From Dactylis glomerata (taxonomy: Eukaryota; Streptophyta; Magnoliopsida; Poales; Poaceae): a stretch of DNA of 64,000 nucleotides. Where the stretch lies: positions 124,001 to 188,000 of the forward strand of contig QXEO01000549.1 in the NCBI GenBank assembly GCA_007115705.1. The letters are read 5' to 3'. Both the position numbers and the translations under genes were made by a program. Of the stretch, positions 47,359 to 58,150 are shown one piece after another. A model generated the notes under the pieces. It searched no databases and was not told the origin of the DNA. It saw only the letters and a list, made by a program, of their open reading frames with translations. Position 1 is the stretch's first letter. Every line of letters starts with the position of its first letter.

Positions 47359-48070
47359 TAGAAGGTTGTAACAAATCATGTTCATACAGCGGGAGTTCGG
47401 CAAAGTGTATATTGGGAAAGAATAATCAAAGGTGATACTACTATTTTAGGAATGTTTTAATATTCCTTTAGAATTTTCATATATCTATAATAATTTAATT
47501 TACTCACTCAAAATAATTAAATAAGACTTGTTAGGATTTTATTTTGAATTATCAAGTTTTAACTTGATTTCTTTAATTCGAAATTCATCAAAAATAAAAT
47601 TATTTCAATTAATCCTATGAATATGTTAGTTGTGTTCTTCTCATTTTTCTGAGTTCAAAACTATTTTTATTTTATTTTTCTGAGGTTCCTAGGGCTTTAT
47701 TTCCTATTATTGCATTCTAATTAATTATGAAAAGACTAAAATACCCATGGGCCCACTGGTCAGACCAAAGTGGTCAAAAGTGGCGTAACGGTTCGGTCAA
47801 ACCAAACCAACTCGGCCCCCTCTCTCTCACGCTTGACCTCACCCACACCTCACTCTAGTGACTGCGTCGCCCTTGTCGTCGCCTCGCCATTCTGGCCAAC
47901 TCCGACCAGCTCCAACGATGCTCTGGTGCTCAATCGAATCACCTCACTCCGCTCTACCATCCTATCCAAAGATTTTCCTCGATTGCGTCCTCGACAGCTT
48001 GATTTGATCTTGGAGTGGATCTAGGGATACCCATCAGACACAAGGTCCACCTCGAATCCCTCCGGGTAGT
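47359..48070. other. Unassigned DNA, probably old repeat
   Basis: Very AT-rich to 47760, then a GC-richer 300 bp stretch with CTCACC/CGCC runs reminiscent of LTR leader DNA. No boundaries, duplications or family-specific motifs were found. Confidence 0.3.
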
Positions 48071-48209
48071 GTGATATCGCCATGGCAAATGCCCTAGTTG
48101 CACCACGGCGAAAGGCGGCCCACTTCATCCAGTCGACAACCATCAGAATCTTGGGCAGATACTTGCTGACAACTTCATACGTTGACAGAAGTTGTTCCGT
48201 TGGGCTGAT

Positions 48210-50957
48210 TTACTGGAGAATTGCTCGCAGTTCCACAGACAGGATATCCAGCGACACCGTCAAGGCCCCTAGGCATTCAGGGGCGGAAATTTTGTTCATC
48301 GCCCCTTCAGCTCCAAGGATACCTCCAAATTGCAAGCCATGAGCACTCGCCAAAGGCAACAAACAGATATATAAGGAAATTGAGCCACTGGCCAAACGCT
48401 TTCCGGTATGACCCCTCACAGAGGACATAAGAGCAGCGTACTCTTCTCGCTGTGAGGCAACAGTCGCCCGTTCGGCGGCCAGCTTGGACTCCGCATCCTT
48501 GGCTTTCCGTTGCCAACTGTTTGTAGCAGCGGTCTTCTCCTGGACCACCTTCAGGGCATCATTCAGTCGCCACTACAAATCTATAGTCTTCTCTACCTCG
48601 GCCATAGGGACGTATCCCACGCGCGCAGTGGCAACAACAGATGCACTGGCCTCTGGAAAATACCAAAGCGGCACCTCAAAAACCATGTGCTTCAGCAATA
48701 GTCAAGAACGTCAATACCGCAACAAGATACCTGCGGCAGCCTTCAGCTCTTTGACCAACTGCAAATGATTGGAAAGCTCACTTCACAACCTCGCCATCTC
48801 GTCCAGCTGGTTCTGAGACTCTCCCTGAAAGAATCAAAAGGATAAGGTTACACTCCGCCTGGAAGCTGGAAGATACTCTGGCAAAAAGGGGAGTCTCGAC
48901 TCGCCATTACATACCAACTCGAGCCTCGGGGACTGGAGGATGAACATACCTGGATCGTTTCCAGCTGGCTGAGCAACGTAATTGACCCAACAGAAGTCAT
49001 AGAAAAGACATAGTGGCCGCAGAACTAGCCGCCTTGCCGTCACCCATCAATGACCTTAGCCACTAGGGACTTGGTTGGTGTAGTCCCAGTCTCCCGAGCG
49101 ACCTCCTTCACCTGGGCGTTGCCCACCACGAATTCCTTCCCAGCTCAACCGCTGGGTCGCTGCTGTCCTTGGCAGCAGCCTTGCTGTTTGCCGCATCATT
49201 AGTGGTCTTCTCCACATTTGCCACCAAGTCACTCGCCTCTCAATCGTGCGACTCGGTCCACAGCCTCTTCACAGGCGGATCAGTCGTCCCAACTAGGTCG
49301 ACTGGTCGATCAGCTGTACCGTCCTTTGCCACCGCCAAAGCAGCCACCCGTGATGCCGACCGCTTCTGGACAATGGTCCTCTGGCCTGAGCCAACCTTCC
49401 TCAGTGCCCTCGGCACGACGCTATTCAGCAACAAATTAAAGGATTCAGCGTGCAATTGGTACCTCCAAATGAAAACTGTCGAAGACTAATAACTTACTTA
49501 TGGGCAGCGCCCTGAGTCCTGTGGCCAAGGATGCTGGCTTCTTTACCTCTGGTCCCATGTCCCAGACCAGCCGTGTGGTGCCCGCCAACAGCAGTGGCTG
49601 CCTCGCCTTTGCCATCATCTCCTGTTTAACTTTCTCCTGGGAGGGGCTTCGAGCCCTCCGAGGGGGACGTCCAGCGTCGACCTCAGCCTTGCCGTCATTA
49701 GTACCCGTGACCCGGCTTGCCTCTTCTAGGGCTAGCCGCCTTTGGCCGCAAGTTTTCCCAGGGAGAATGGTGTCCACCTCTCTACCATCACCGCCGCTCT
49801 GGATCTCCTCCTCTTCATCGTCGCTATTGGTCGGCTCTCTGATTGCCACCTCACTCACTTCCTGATACTCTCTAGGGAGGTCATCGCCGAGCGGTGGCAA
49901 AGTCCCCTGTAGAATATTGAAGGTCTATAGCAAAAAGAGAAATCTATCAGCATCAAGCCTGAAGCAAAGGAAGAACATATGAAGCACACGACTTACGGTG
50001 GGTGCTAGAGTCCCGCTGGGTGTGTACGGCGATACACCCTCATCAAGGCTATTGAATGGGACCATCGAGATCTTCCTCAACGCCACCGTGGACTCCGCCT
50101 TGTCCCACTCAGTCCTTGTCGATCGTGTGGGGTCGCTTGCCCCGGTATACTTCCACATCGGGTGAGCGCGCCGCTGCAATGGGACCAGTCGCCATTGCAA
50201 CCAGCAGTTGTAGAGGTTGAATGCGCTCAACCCCTCTCTTTCGAGCTCGAGGATCATCTCCAACATCTATCCCACCAGTGTGTATTGCCTCTCGGGCAAG
50301 GCCTTCACTCTCAGGAACCGAGGAACCCTCGGCTCCATGGAGAACTCCGGCATCTCCACCTCGCCCTCTGGAGTGACCTCCTTGACATAGAACTAGTACT
50401 TCCTCCAGTCGGTGGCGACCTTCTTGGGTAATCCTAGGCCGAAGAAGTTGCCGGCTTGCTGCTGCTGGAAGACGATGCCGCCTGATGCCGGCATGGACTT
50501 GCCCTTTCCGTTGTGGCGCCCGTGGAACAAGGTCAACCAGAGCGGGAAGTAGGGCTCGCACCCCAGGTAGCTCTCGCAGAAGGCCACAAAAACAGCAATC
50601 TGCTGAATGTTGTGCGGCCCCAAATCTGAGGGCTTGATCCGATAGAAGGCGCAGAAGGAACCCGAATCCATGCTCGAGGTGGGAGACGAAGGTCACATAC
50701 TCACCAGCCTTGGGGATTTGATAATTCCCTGCGGAGATAGTCCCCATCGCCACAAAGGGGCCTAGTACACCCTCCGTGACCTTGCTCCTCTCCCACGACC
50801 TGGCTTCCATTGGATCTGAAGGCTTGAAGACGGTCGATTTGGCCTGGATGCTGAGAGGAATGGAGGACAGAGGAGGAAGACGAAGTGGGAAATGCGGTGG
50901 AGAGATCAGCATGCTCCACCTCACTCCCCTTATATGTGGGCTCTGCTGCAATGACAC
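48210..50957 (-). pseudogene. Antisense 'putative gypsy type transposon' protein, decayed
   Basis: From ATG 50957 the frame reads VFKPSDPMEARSWERSKVTE, then SAGNYQIPKAGEYVTFVSHLEHGFGF. It continues after a frameshift near 50660 in the other frame (HNIQQIAVFVAFCESYLGCEPYFPLWLTLF). This order matches the Pfam Transposase_28-type protein found in grass Gypsy elements. Further pieces on the same strand are an acidic segment (49445-49900) and a coiled-coil-like segment (48425-48548). Several stops and shifts make it non-functional. Confidence 0.6.
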
Positions 50958-51261
50958 GCGGATTTACTGTTGGGCGTGTAGTAATACGCGCAGAAGTTAC
51001 CGTTTGGACCTTCCAAATGGCTAGTTTTACCAGACTCTATGGTCTATCTCCAACAATGCGACTGTTCAGTCGCCCAAGCTGCAGCTTCGCTCCGGCAACT
51101 GGTTTGTGCAGAAATTCTGTACCACTAACGCGCTTTTCAATGCAATTTTTCTCTAATTCAGAGTTTGCCAACGATACTATTGGAGCTGCAAGCTAGCACT
51201 CGCCTACTCCGACTGCCACGCCTAAAGATCCTATTGAATCCTTGACGCACTCGAGGACTAC

Positions 51262-51751
51262 TCTCGGGGATATGCCACCCGGGGATGGCCTATGAAGAGG
51301 ATATTCCGTACATGGAGACTTGCTTGGGGGGCACAACGACTGGATGGCCCATCATATGAGGCCTGGCGAGTGGAACACGAAGCCCAGAAGCGTAGCTAGG
51401 CCCAGTAGATTAGGTCAATGACCGAGTCTCTAACAAACTCGGCCTAAATATCTGTAAACTCTAGCCTGGCGACTGCTATGTAAGCCAGGCTAGAGGGACG
51501 TATAGGGGATCTGCTCCATTATACACCCCATAGAAGCAGTATTACGCCCATCACTTGGACTCCCAACCCTTGTAACACCATCAATATCAATCTAGACAAG
51601 CAGGACGTAGGTCTTTACCCTAGGGGGGGGGGGGCAAACCTGGGTAAAACCCTGTGTCTTGCAATCCTGATCCGCGGATGGCTACAATCTCCTTGCCCCA
51701 TCCTTTTCCTTCACTACCCCAGTAGCATCTGCCGTGGCCATTCCCACGACA
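51262..51751 (+). repeat. Gypsy 3' LTR, about 490 bp
   Basis: Bounded by TCTCGGGG (decayed TGTCGGGG) and CGACA. A poly-G run lies at 51626-51637. No matching 5' LTR remains in the window. Confidence 0.55.
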
Positions 51752-52676
51752 GGCTGATTTGCTGAAGCTAGTGGATCAACTTGGATCAATAAGTGAGCAA
51801 AAAATCTATACTTGTCATTGAAGGGAAACTAGGGACATTATAACTGGGTCATCTAGGATCTCTCACGACCTAAGTGGTTTTGGCCGTTGGATAATGTTCC
51901 CAGAGTAATTTTAGCTGTCCGATCTCTCACCAGCCCCGCAGGGAGCAAAACGTCCTGCGAGCAGCTACTCTGGAGATCAAATCGGGGACCTCTCGTTGAT
52001 TCGGCTTCATCCCCGCACAAAGCCACATGATCCGCCATATGAAGAGATTGTTATTCATGGTGAGGATGACGTTTGTTGGGTCATCAGCTAGATCATTTGT
52101 TTTCATATGTTGCTTGTAGTACTTTATGACAACTATGTTGGTAAATTACTATATCTAGACTCTAAAATTGTGATGTGATGTTTTGTAGCAAGCGCAGAAA
52201 ATGATATGTTATCTATGGTACTTGTTTTATAAGGCAAAAAAAGCTCAAAAATTTGAGATATGACATCAGTATGCCTCTAATAGGATGTGTTCTTTGTGAA
52301 AATTGCAGATGTCCAGTTCACCAAGTTTCTTAGTGGTTAGCGCCCTAGAAGTTAAGCTAGCAATACTGGGTTCAAATATCACCTTTGCAGTTTCTTAAAT
52401 GATCTCTACTTATCAGGTAACCCCTCTTTAACTGTTCATAAAATGGAACATAATTTTTTCCACTAAAACAATTTTTTAAGAACCATCTAGTACGTCTATT
52501 ACATCACATTTTTTTTATTTCTAACTGGCCATCTCCGTGACGTCCCAATACAACTAATCCAACGCCTGAGCTTTTCTTGGATTCGCTATGCACATGCGTG
52601 CGCCAAAACTAGGCCACCTAGGAACTTTGTATGGTCCTTTACCTAATAAAAATTAAACTTTCTAGAGTCCCCACAC
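51752..52676. other. Unassigned intergenic DNA with a tRNA-like motif
   Basis: Mostly AT-rich. At 52331-52385, TTAGTGGTTAGCG and, 31 bases later, GGGTTCAAAT resemble the A and B boxes of tRNA genes or tRNA-derived SINEs. No acceptor stem or anticodon arm could be fitted, so it is not called a tRNA gene. Confidence 0.35.
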
Positions 52677-53101
52677 GGGAAAATATCATATGATCCCACG
52701 CTTCAAATGATACCATGCTACCACATCCAAAAATTTGAATTTCCAAGTTTTAAAAAATTTCAAAAACCAATTATGTGAGCTCACATGATATGTGTCTGTG
52801 ATCTCTATAATTTTTGGAACCAAGTTCGAAATATACACTGAGAAACAAAAAAGACAAATCGACATGTGAATAGTGACATTTATGCTTTTGTCTTTTTGTG
52901 ACAATGTTTATGTTAAATTTCTCTTTTTAGTTTCTTCATATATATGTCAAATTAGATTCTGTAAATTATAGGGATTGTAGGCACACATGTTCTCAACGCT
53001 AACAAATTTATTTTGAATTTTTTTAAAACTTATACATGTGATTTTTGAAGAGTGGGAGCATGGTACCATATGAAATATGGGATCATGTGATATTTACCCT
53101 C
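52677..53101. mobile_element. Terminal-inverted-repeat element, 425 bp
   Basis: The left end, GGGAAAATATCATATGATCC, is repeated inverted at the right end (GGATCATGTGATATTTACCC, preceded by a GGTACCATATGAAATAT stretch that pairs with ATGATACCATGC on the left). The arms pair over about 60 bases with mismatches. No clear target duplication, and superfamily not assigned. Confidence 0.65.
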
Positions 53102-53533
53102 AAATGATGAGAAATTTTGTTCTTATCCTTCCATCGGGAAACAATGGGCCAAGGACCATAAGCCTCAAAAGGGTTGGTCTTGTAACTTCCCGTGCTGCCG
53201 CGCAGTCATAACACTGGCACCCTTCAGACTGAAGAGGCGCTCAATCACACATCTCTCTTCCGCTTTCACCACCAAACCAAAGCATCTCGCACGATGATGG
53301 ACATGCACCACCATTCCACCTTGCCACCACAGCCTCCTCATCAACCACCATGGTGACTGAAGACCTTTTACTGACTCTCTTGCCTTCCAAGCCAGAGCCG
53401 CTTCCCTGACACTGACTTCCACCATGCCGAAGCCTTTTCACCCTCGATACCGTTAGTGCCCCATCAGATTTGCTTCCCCGATACCCTGGTCCACCGCTCT
53501 AGAGAGATGGGTAAAAATATCCACTGAAAGGCC

Positions 53534-53661
53534 TGTTAGGAATAAGCAACTTGTATTCCAGGCGGGCAAGGCTAGTATATATATAGCATGTACATGTGTC
53601 AAATATGCAGAAAACCGTCAAACTATTATGGAAACTACAATATATAAATATCGCTCTAACA
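53534..53661 (-). repeat. Short Copia 3' LTR, 128 bp
   Basis: Starts TGTTAG and ends CTAACA. On the minus strand it is preceded by a run of G after GAGTTTGAGAG, a polypurine tract. It belongs to the degraded Copia pol fragment to its right. Confidence 0.7.
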
Positions 53662-54753
53662 CCCCCCCCCCTCTCAAACTCATGGTGAATCCATAACAAT
53701 GAGTTTGGAGAGAAATAAACTATGGTGTGCTCTTGTCTGGGCCTTCGTTAAGAAGTCCGCCAACTGTAACTCTGAAGACACATACTGGAGCGCACTAGCA
53801 CGTACAAAAGAACCATCAACACCGATATGCTTGGTAAGCTCATGCTTTACAGGTTCACGTGCAATACTGATAGCACTGTCAGACAAAAGAGTAGTGGGTG
53901 TCGTAACAGAGACACCAAAATCTACAAGTAACCATCGTAACCATGTCGCCTCAGCAGTCATAGAGCCATGGCTCGCAACTCAGCCTCTGCACTCAAAAGA
54001 GAAACGATGGTCTACTTCTTCGTTTTCCAGGCAATGAGAGAACCACCAAAGAAAAACACAGTAAGCAGGAAGTGAACGGCGATCCAAAGGATCACTAGCT
54101 CATGTAGCATTGGAGTAAGACTGGAGCTGTAACGAGGAAAGAAGAGACAAAGAGGGATGGTTCCATGAAGATAGCGTAGAACACGAAGAAGGTGACTATA
54201 GTGGAACGAAGTGGATGCAAAAACAAAATGACTCAGAATATGGACACGATAAGAAATATCTGGACGTGTAACAACCGGATAGACGAGACTCTCGACAAGA
54301 TGTCAATGGCGAGTTGGATTAGAGAAAGGATCCCCATCAGAAGCACGAAGAGAAATATTGAGCTCCATGGGAGTCTCAATAGTACGCTCATCAGTAAGAG
54401 CGGCATGAGTAAAAAGATCCTGAATATATCGTTCTTGGGAGACAAAGAAACCATGAGAGATAGACGAAACCTTTAACAAAGCAGACCAAGATCCGACATA
54501 AGAAACTACTCACTCAGACGTGCCTTAATAAAGGCAATGTACTCAGAGTCGTCACCAGTGATGATCATGTCATCAACATAGAGAAGTAGAAGAGTGCGAC
54601 CACAAGAAAAACAGTGAACAAACAACGCGGAATCATAAGCACTGGGAGAGAAGCCGTGACCACAGAAGCAAAGCGCTCAAACTATGTATGAGGGCCTGCT
54701 TAAGGCCATAGAAAGCGACACGGCAACCCTGCGTTTTCTGGTAGTGAATGGAC
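53662..54753 (-). pseudogene. Copia pol fragment (reverse transcriptase / RNase H)
   Basis: Minus-strand frames show LLLLYVDDMIITGDDSEYI near 54600-54520, the catalytic YVDD of Copia reverse transcriptase. At 53680-53961 they show WLRWLLVDFGV, then IAREPVKHELTKHIGVD and LQYVSSELQLADFLTKA, the C-terminal RNase H end. Stops and frameshifts separate the pieces. The Tourist MITE marks the right edge, and no continuation was identified beyond it. Confidence 0.8.
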
Positions 54754-54756
54754 TAA

Positions 54757-54998
54757 GGGCTTGTTTGGCATCCATTATTCCATTTCATTTGGTAGAATGA
54801 AATGATATGATATGATGATGCCATTTCATTTGGCAAATCCACATGGTACCAAACAGGCATTAAGGTTAGGTATAAGATGAAAATCATAGAATTCCAAATG
54901 AATTTTGTAACAATTTCTGTGGCAACCAAATAAGTAAATCTTAAAATCATAAATAAATCTCTGGTTCCAATCTCGAATAATGAAAGCCAAACGAGCCC
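54757..54998. mobile_element. Tourist (Harbinger-type) MITE
   Basis: 242 bp with GGGCTTGTTTGGC and its inverted form GCCAAACGAGCCC at the ends, and TAA on both sides (54754-54756 and 54999-55001), the usual Tourist duplication. Confidence 0.93.
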
Positions 54999-55248
54999 TA
55001 AATGTTGGTCAAAGCTTTGATCAACAGAAATAAAATACTTCTCAAATTTTGGACGGGCTGGGTGCCCATGCCAACTAGCATGGCATGTCGCTGGATCTCA
55101 CAGAGAACTTCTCCTGAAATTGTCACATTATACAGCTCAAACCAATAAAGTAAAATAAAATAAATACTGGTCGCATGATCTTGAAAGGACATTAGTGATG
55201 CTTGTTATGGATAAGTATTCAGGAAATGTCCTGTGTGGCCTTCGTCAA

Positions 55249-57500
55249 TCACCTCCCGGAGAGGGCGGAGGAGATGCCGGCGCTGGTTGCCGACGACAAC
55301 GGGTAAGAGGCAACGTAGGAGTCGAAGCCGTCGGCGTTCTGCATCATGGCCAGCATGGTGAAGCTCCGGTACGTCGGCGCCGGCTCGGGTATCGGCTCGT
55401 CGCCGTCGAGGTACTGTACCACCTGCCGCATCGACGGCCTAGCGGCGGGCGCCGGATGGGAGCACACCAGACCAAGCCTAAGCACCGCCGCTGCCTCTTC
55501 GGCGTTGTAGACGCCGCAGAGCCGGGGGTCCGCTGTGGCCGCGACGTCGCCGTCGTGCCAGCGTTCGAGCACCCAGTCCGCCAGGACGAGCCGGTTGTCG
55601 TCGGCGGCACTGTGCTCGATGGGCCGCCGGCCGCAGGCCACCTCTAGCACGAACGATCCGAACGCGAACACGTCGGTGGCCGGCGACCGGCGTGACCCTC
55701 CGCGTGCACGCGAGCTCCGGTGCGAGGTACCCCATGGTACCCACCACGCGGGTGGTCTGCGGGTCGGCGCCCCGGTCGTATAGCTTGGCCTGCCCGAAGT
55801 CGCCGATTCGCGCGGTCATCTCGCCGTCGAGGAGCACATTGCTTGCCTTGATGTCCCGGTGCAGCACCACCTGCTCCCAGTCCTCGTGGAGGTAAAGCAA
55901 GCCAGACGCGACGCCTCTAATGGCGCGGAGTCTCTGCGCCCAACTCAGGGGCGGCGCATCCTGGTCGTACAACCAGTTGTCCAGGCTGCCGTTGGGCATG
56001 TACTCGTACACTAGGAGGAGCTCCCCTTCGCGCCGGCAGTAACCGAGCAGCTGCACGATGTTGCGGTGCCGGACGCGGCCGATGCTGGCGACCTCTGCGA
56101 CGAACTGCTTCATCCCCTGCTTCCCGTCGTCGCGGGACACGACGACCTTCACGGCGACCTCCGTCTTGGACTCCGGAAGCACGCCCTTATACACCCTCCC
56201 GAACCCGCCAACGCCGAGCAGGTGCTTGCTGTCGAAGCCGCCGGTGGCACGGAACAGATCCTTGTACGCGAATCGGTGCGACCCGAACTCCACCTCCCAG
56301 TCCTCCTTGACCTCGGAGTACCGGAACCACCGCCATACGAGCAGAAAGACACCTGCGGCCACCGCGAGCGCGAGGATCGGAGCGGCCACCGGAACGATGA
56401 CGTCGCGCGCCTTTGACCGGCCCTTTTTGTCACCGACGCGGGGCGGCTTGGGGAGGTTTGCGTAGTCGAGCGGCGGCGCTGCCCCGTCCAGCGCGAAGCT
56501 CCAACCAAGCACGTAGTGGCGCGTTTGGAACGGCCCCGTTGACGACGAGAGGCCGGCGAACGCCGTGTCGCTCAGCACCGGCGAGAGGTCGATGACGACG
56601 GAGATAAGGGGCTTTATGGGCCTGGACGTCCCGAGGGGCGCTAGCGTCACGTTGAGCAGCGTTGATCGCCCGTCGTAGTCCACCCACACTTGCATGGCGT
56701 CGCCGCTGATGAGGGTCAGGTTCTTGAAATCGCCGGCGTCGCCATCGGAGTAGTAGCCGGCATGCTCTGCAGCCACGGAGGCCAGGCCGTTTACGTCGAC
56801 GCCGACGTGGTTGCTGTTGATGTCCCTGAACTCCGGGTTGAGGATGGTGTCGAGCTCGACGGCGAAGACGTGGTTACTCCCGTTGCCGTTGTTCTGCGGG
56901 TTGAAGATGCCGAGGAACTGGCTCGGAGACGCTGCGGACAGGTTCTTGCTGGGCGCGACGAAGAAGGCAAGCCCATTCCCCCCCACTGTCACCAAGTCGG
57001 TGACAATGGCGAACGCGAAGGTTGCCGAGAAGGACCGTGCGGCGGTGCCGTTCGGTGAGGGGCGGAGGCAGGAAAATAGTTTGAGGGGGGCCAATGCAAG
57101 AAAATAGAGCACCAAATCAGTTAGAGGGGGCCCAACTAGTGAATTTGCCTAATTTTGAGGGAGTTTTGCAGAAAAAAGCAGGGGTATATACAGAAAATTT
57201 CCAAGTTAGGGGGGGCCAGGGCCCCTGCTGGTCCCCCCCTGTCTCCGCCACTGTCGGTGCCGCCTCGTGGAAGAGGAGGGGCGCCGGGTGGAACGCGCTG
57301 CCTTTCAGCTGGGACGTGATGTTCGTCAGCACGAGCTTACCGTCTGGCTCGATCACGGCCATGCCGTCCAGGTCAAGCTGAGCGCCAGCGAAACCATTGT
57401 AGATGAACTGGCTGTCACCGCCGGCTGCCGCGGCTCCATGGCTGAAGCCGAGGAAGTGGAGCAATATGAGGGAAGCGACTGATACCGGCTTGAGCTGCAT
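55249..57500 (-). pseudogene. Lectin receptor kinase, disrupted copy
   Basis: Begins at ATG 57498-57500 with a signal peptide (LILLHFLGFSHGAAAAG), followed by legume-lectin sequence. A small transposon (about 57062-57252) then splits the lectin domain. The rest (FSATFAFAIVTD, HVFAVELDTILNPEF, MQVWVDYD, membrane segment near LALAVAAGVFLLVW, GVGGFGRVY, HRDIKASN, DFGQAK) is normal until about 55690, where an extra 7 bases (a GTCGCCG-like insertion next to GCCGG) shift the frame. The kinase C-lobe continues in another frame (FAFGSFVLEVACGRRPIEH to 55249). Two independent lesions make it non-functional as read. It is about 40 kb from the intact paralogue in the same orientation. Confidence 0.9.
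57062..57252. mobile_element. Small TIR transposon in the lectin domain
   Basis: The ends AGGGGCGGAGGCAGG and CCTGTCTCCGCCACT are near-perfect inverted repeats, like the CAGTGGCGGAG ends of hAT-type MITEs. On the gene strand CACCGA occurs at both edges, consistent with a 6 bp target duplication; hAT elements usually make 8 bp, so the class is uncertain. Confidence 0.75.
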
Positions 57501-58150
57501 CTCGTGGCAATTCCTGGAGCAGTGTTGCTCTGTCTGTTCAACATATATTGCAAGTAATTTTTTTCTTTAGAGAAGTTTGATTAAGTCAACCAAGTAGACC
57601 TTCAAGGCAGAAGTAACGGACACTTCCATCTGTTTTCTCTTTCTAGTGATCACATAAAACAAACAGGCCCCTCTCTAGCTTAAAAACAGATCCGCCCTTT
57701 ATGATCACATATAAGAGGGCAATGTCAACTGAGCTGTCAGCCCATCACACTGACACAAGAACTACGACCAGATACCCTGCTCAGCACGACTATTGTTAAC
57801 TTCTTAATCAATATAATAATCTACAACATTGACAGCTCTGAACATTAGACCCTTTCGGTACAGTCCATGACGGCTCAACAACCGAGTCAAATTGAAACTA
57901 GAACGAAAGCAAAAGCATTGATGAGATGTTTCAGGTTCAAACATTGACCTCAGCTCATTTTATCTTCAGCCATGATGGGAACAGATTACCTCCCGCTTCA
58001 TATGAGCCACATTTCAAACACAAAGCTCGTACAAATACATATGGCTTGACCTGGCATGTCAAAACAGCCACAAGGTTCATCCAAGCTTTTGCTGCTATTG
58101 TACATTACACATTGACCAGGAGGTGCGGCACCTGGTCAGCTAGCTGCTAA
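57501..58150. other. Intergenic spacer
   Basis: Includes the minus-strand upstream region of the broken receptor kinase and the 3' flank of the RABF1 gene. No feature recognised. Confidence 0.4.

Larger units (their letters stand above)
48071..51751 (+). mobile_element. 3' remnant of a Gypsy retrotransposon
   Basis: At 51262 the CTCGAGGACTAC polypurine-like stretch is followed by TCTCGGGGATA, a decayed form of the TGTCGGGG start of Gypsy LTRs. The LTR runs to CCCACGACA at 51751 and contains CAAGCAGGACGTAGG near its end, a common Triticeae Gypsy LTR feature. Upstream is a degraded antisense reading region (48210-50957). The 5' half is missing. Confidence 0.6.

Noticed and set aside
46342..47361. 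ORFs of 80-181 codons around the outer LTR and LINE-like segment
   Set aside because: They cross the LTR boundary or lie in GC-rich leader DNA and have no recognisable domains.
52331..52385. tRNA gene
   Set aside because: A and B box-like motifs only; no acceptor stem or anticodon arm could be fitted.
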